Source of the DNA: Bacillota bacterium
GTDB lineage: Bacteria > Bacillota > Clostridia > Lachnospirales > Lachnospiraceae
Assembly: GCA_023437885.1 (NCBI GenBank)
Contig: JAEZFH010000087.1
Location: forward strand, 1-6,234
Length of the DNA stretch: 6,234 nt
Reading direction: 5' to 3'
A program made the position numbers and the translations under genes. The notes below the pieces were generated by a model. It was not told the origin of the DNA. It worked only from the letters and a program-made list of their open reading frames with translations, and searched no databases. This document shows, one piece after another, positions 5,043 to 6,234 of this stretch (its first letter is position 1; each line of letters begins with the position of its first letter).

Positions 5043-5077
5043 CAATGATAGGTTAAATATTTGTTGCTGTGAGCACT

Positions 5078-5106
5078 TGCACAAGGATTAAATTTTGTGA
5101 TATGAT
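5078..5106 (+). promoter_or_regulatory. Extended -10 promoter for the ABC transporter
   Basis: TGATATGAT (5098-5106) is an extended -10 with TATGAT at 5101-5106. TGCACA (5078-5083) at 17 bp gives a moderate -35. Predicted start is near 5113, with a leader of about 43 bases. CACAA (5080-5084) and TTGTG (5095-5099) form a weak dyad between the hexamers. No complete copy of the TTTG...CAAA operator is present, only a TTTGTTG half-site around 5060. Confidence 0.6.
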
Positions 5107-5155
5107 CAGATATTATTAATAGTTAAAGTAAAAAGGCTAAGGAGAAGAGAGTAAG

Positions 5156-6076
5156 ATGCGTTCGATAATTGAAGTTAAAAATTTTACTAAAAAATATGGT
5201 GACTTTATAGCTGTTAATGATATCTCTTTTCAAGTGGAGGAAGGGAGTATTTTTGCTTTTCTGGGACCGAACGGTGCAGGTAAAAGTACGACGATCAATA
5301 CATTATGCACCATATTTGAAAAGACATCCGGGGTCCTGCTGATCGACGGCAAGGATGTTACCACACAAAAAAGTGAAGTAAGATCAACGATTGGAGTTGT
5401 ATTTCAGGATTCAACCCTGGATTCCAAGATGACCATTGATGAAAATCTGAAAATGCACTGTGTTTTTTATAACATACCGAAAAAGGAAGTGGAGGAACGG
5501 ATACAGTTTGTATTAAAGCTGGTGGATTTATTGGAGGAGAGAAAGAAGCTGGTTTCTGCCCTGTCAGGCGGAATGAAACGCCGTGTGGAAATCGCCAGGG
5601 GATTAATCCACTATCCGAAGGTGTTGTTTCTTGACGAGCCGACCACGGGACTTGACCCGCAGACACGAGCCCATATCTGGGAGTATATTATCAAGCTTCA
5701 GAAGGAGAAGAATATCACTATTTTTCTTACGACACATTATATGGAGGAAGCGGAAATTTGCAATAAGATTGCGATTATAGACAACGGAAGGATAGTCGCT
5801 CATGATACCCCCTATGCTTTAAAGAAGGAGTTCACCAGGGATAAAGCATATATCACCACCAAAGATGAAGCCGGGCTGGAACAGCTCTTAGCACAGTACG
5901 AACTGAATTATGTAAAAAAAGAGGGATATTACAGGGTGGAGGCCGAAAAGCTGGATTGCCTGCTTCAGGTTCTAAGCCTCCATAAGGAAGAGATCAGCAA
6001 TATAGAAATTAAAAAAGGTACATTTAATGACGTTTTTCTGGAGATAACCGGCAAGAAGATCAGGGAGGAGGCATGA
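5156..6076 (+). CDS. ABC transporter ATP-binding protein, DrrA/NatA type
   Basis: A 306-residue ATPase subunit of an ABC-2 exporter. All nucleotide-binding motifs are intact: Walker A GPNGAGKST (37-45), Q-loop VVFQD (Gln84), signature LSGGMKRR (136-143), Walker B VLFLDEPTTGLD (156-167) and H-loop LTTHYMEEAE (His194). After about residue 225 a C-terminal domain, ending in a GTFNDVFLEITGKKI-type motif, is typical of daunorubicin/multidrug-type ATPases. The start at 5156 has AAGGAG at 5139-5144, with AGAGAG closer by. The permease begins two bases after the stop and is surely its partner. Function: ATP-driven export, or possibly self-protection; the substrate is not readable. Control by the nearby MarR protein is possible by context only. 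Confidence 0.95.
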   Translation: MRSIIEVKNFTKKYGDFIAVNDISFQVEEGSIFAFLGPNGAGKSTTINTLCTIFEKTSGVLLIDGKDVTTQKSEVRSTIGVVFQDSTLDSKMTIDENLKMHCVFYNIPKKEVEERIQFVLKLVDLLEERKKLVSALSGGMKRRVEIARGLIHYPKVLFLDEPTTGLDPQTRAHIWEYIIKLQKEKNITIFLTTHYMEEAEICNKIAIIDNGRIVAHDTPYALKKEFTRDKAYITTKDEAGLEQLLAQYELNYVKKEGYYRVEAEKLDCLLQVLSLHKEEISNIEIKKGTFNDVFLEITGKKIREEA

Positions 6077-6077
6077 T

Positions 6078-6234
6078 ATGAATACTGTATTTGCGTTATG
6101 GAAAAGAGGATTGAAGGCCTTCGTAAGAAATAAAACCGGATTAATATTTTCGCTTATTTTCCCCTTTTTCTTCGTCTATGTTTTCGGTGCAATCTTTAAA
6201 AATGATTTTATAGAAAATCCGATTGCATATATGC
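6078..6234 (+). CDS. ABC-2 type permease, N-terminal fragment (cut by window edge)
   Basis: Only 52 codons are visible: MNTVFALWKRGLKAFVRNKT leads into the first membrane helix, GLIFSLIFPFFFVYVFGAIF (21-40). This is the classic beginning of an ABC-2 permease: a short basic cytoplasmic amphipathic stretch, then transmembrane helix 1. The RBS GGGAGGAGG (6063-6071) lies inside the end of the ATPase gene, and the ATG follows the ATPase stop by a single base, so the two are translationally coupled. The rest lies beyond 6234. Confidence 0.9.
   Translation, partial: MNTVFALWKRGLKAFVRNKTGLIFSLIFPFFFVYVFGAIFKNDFIENPIAYM

Overview
The window looks like a chromosomal segment of a low-to-mid GC Gram-positive anaerobe, most likely class Clostridia and plausibly Lachnospiraceae. 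This is judged from the A/G-rich Shine-Dalgarno sites (AAGGAGG-like), consensus sigma-A promoters, codon use and the gene families present. No rRNA, tRNA, CRISPR array or transposase is visible. The genus cannot be fixed from this sequence alone.

Layout: (1) 1-347, minus strand: the N-terminal 115 residues of a DtxR/MntR-type metal-dependent repressor, running off the left edge. (2) 348-695: a divergent intergenic region with a TGTGAAA/TTTCACA dyad on the repressor side, two long inverted repeats (517-549 and 568-604) and a good promoter reading right (611-639). (3) 696-3494, plus strand: four closely spaced genes that look like one operon, namely a UlaG-like metallo-beta-lactamase (MBL) fold hydrolase, a second and different MBL hydrolase with an HxDxDH metal motif, a small CPDC glutaredoxin-like protein, and a two-domain PhnB/VOC protein. 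(4) 3502-3971: a MarR-family repressor whose perfect TTGACA-17-TATAAT promoter ends directly at the start codon, so the mRNA is predicted to be leaderless. A palindrome lies inside the promoter. (5) 3998-4039: a strong 16-bp stem terminator. (6) 4050-5007: an alpha/beta hydrolase with an N-terminal hexapeptide repeat encoded by six 18-bp units. Its promoter carries a near copy of the MarR palindrome at the same distance from the -10. (7) 5078-6234: a separate promoter, a DrrA/NatA-type ABC ATPase and the first 52 codons of its ABC-2 permease, cut by the right edge.

How the parts may work together (inference): the MarR protein probably represses itself and the repeat-containing hydrolase through a shared GTTTGNTNTCAAANTATAA promoter-operator. 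The neighbouring ABC exporter may belong to the same response, but no full operator is seen in front of it. The upstream operon joins a glyoxalase-II-like fold, a glyoxalase-I-like (VOC) fold and a thiol-redox protein, which would suit detoxification of small reactive or xenobiotic compounds; no substrate can be read from the sequence. The best candidates for something undescribed are the leaderless MarR promoter with its twin operator, the expandable repeat in the hydrolase, and the structured intergenic region at 517-604.
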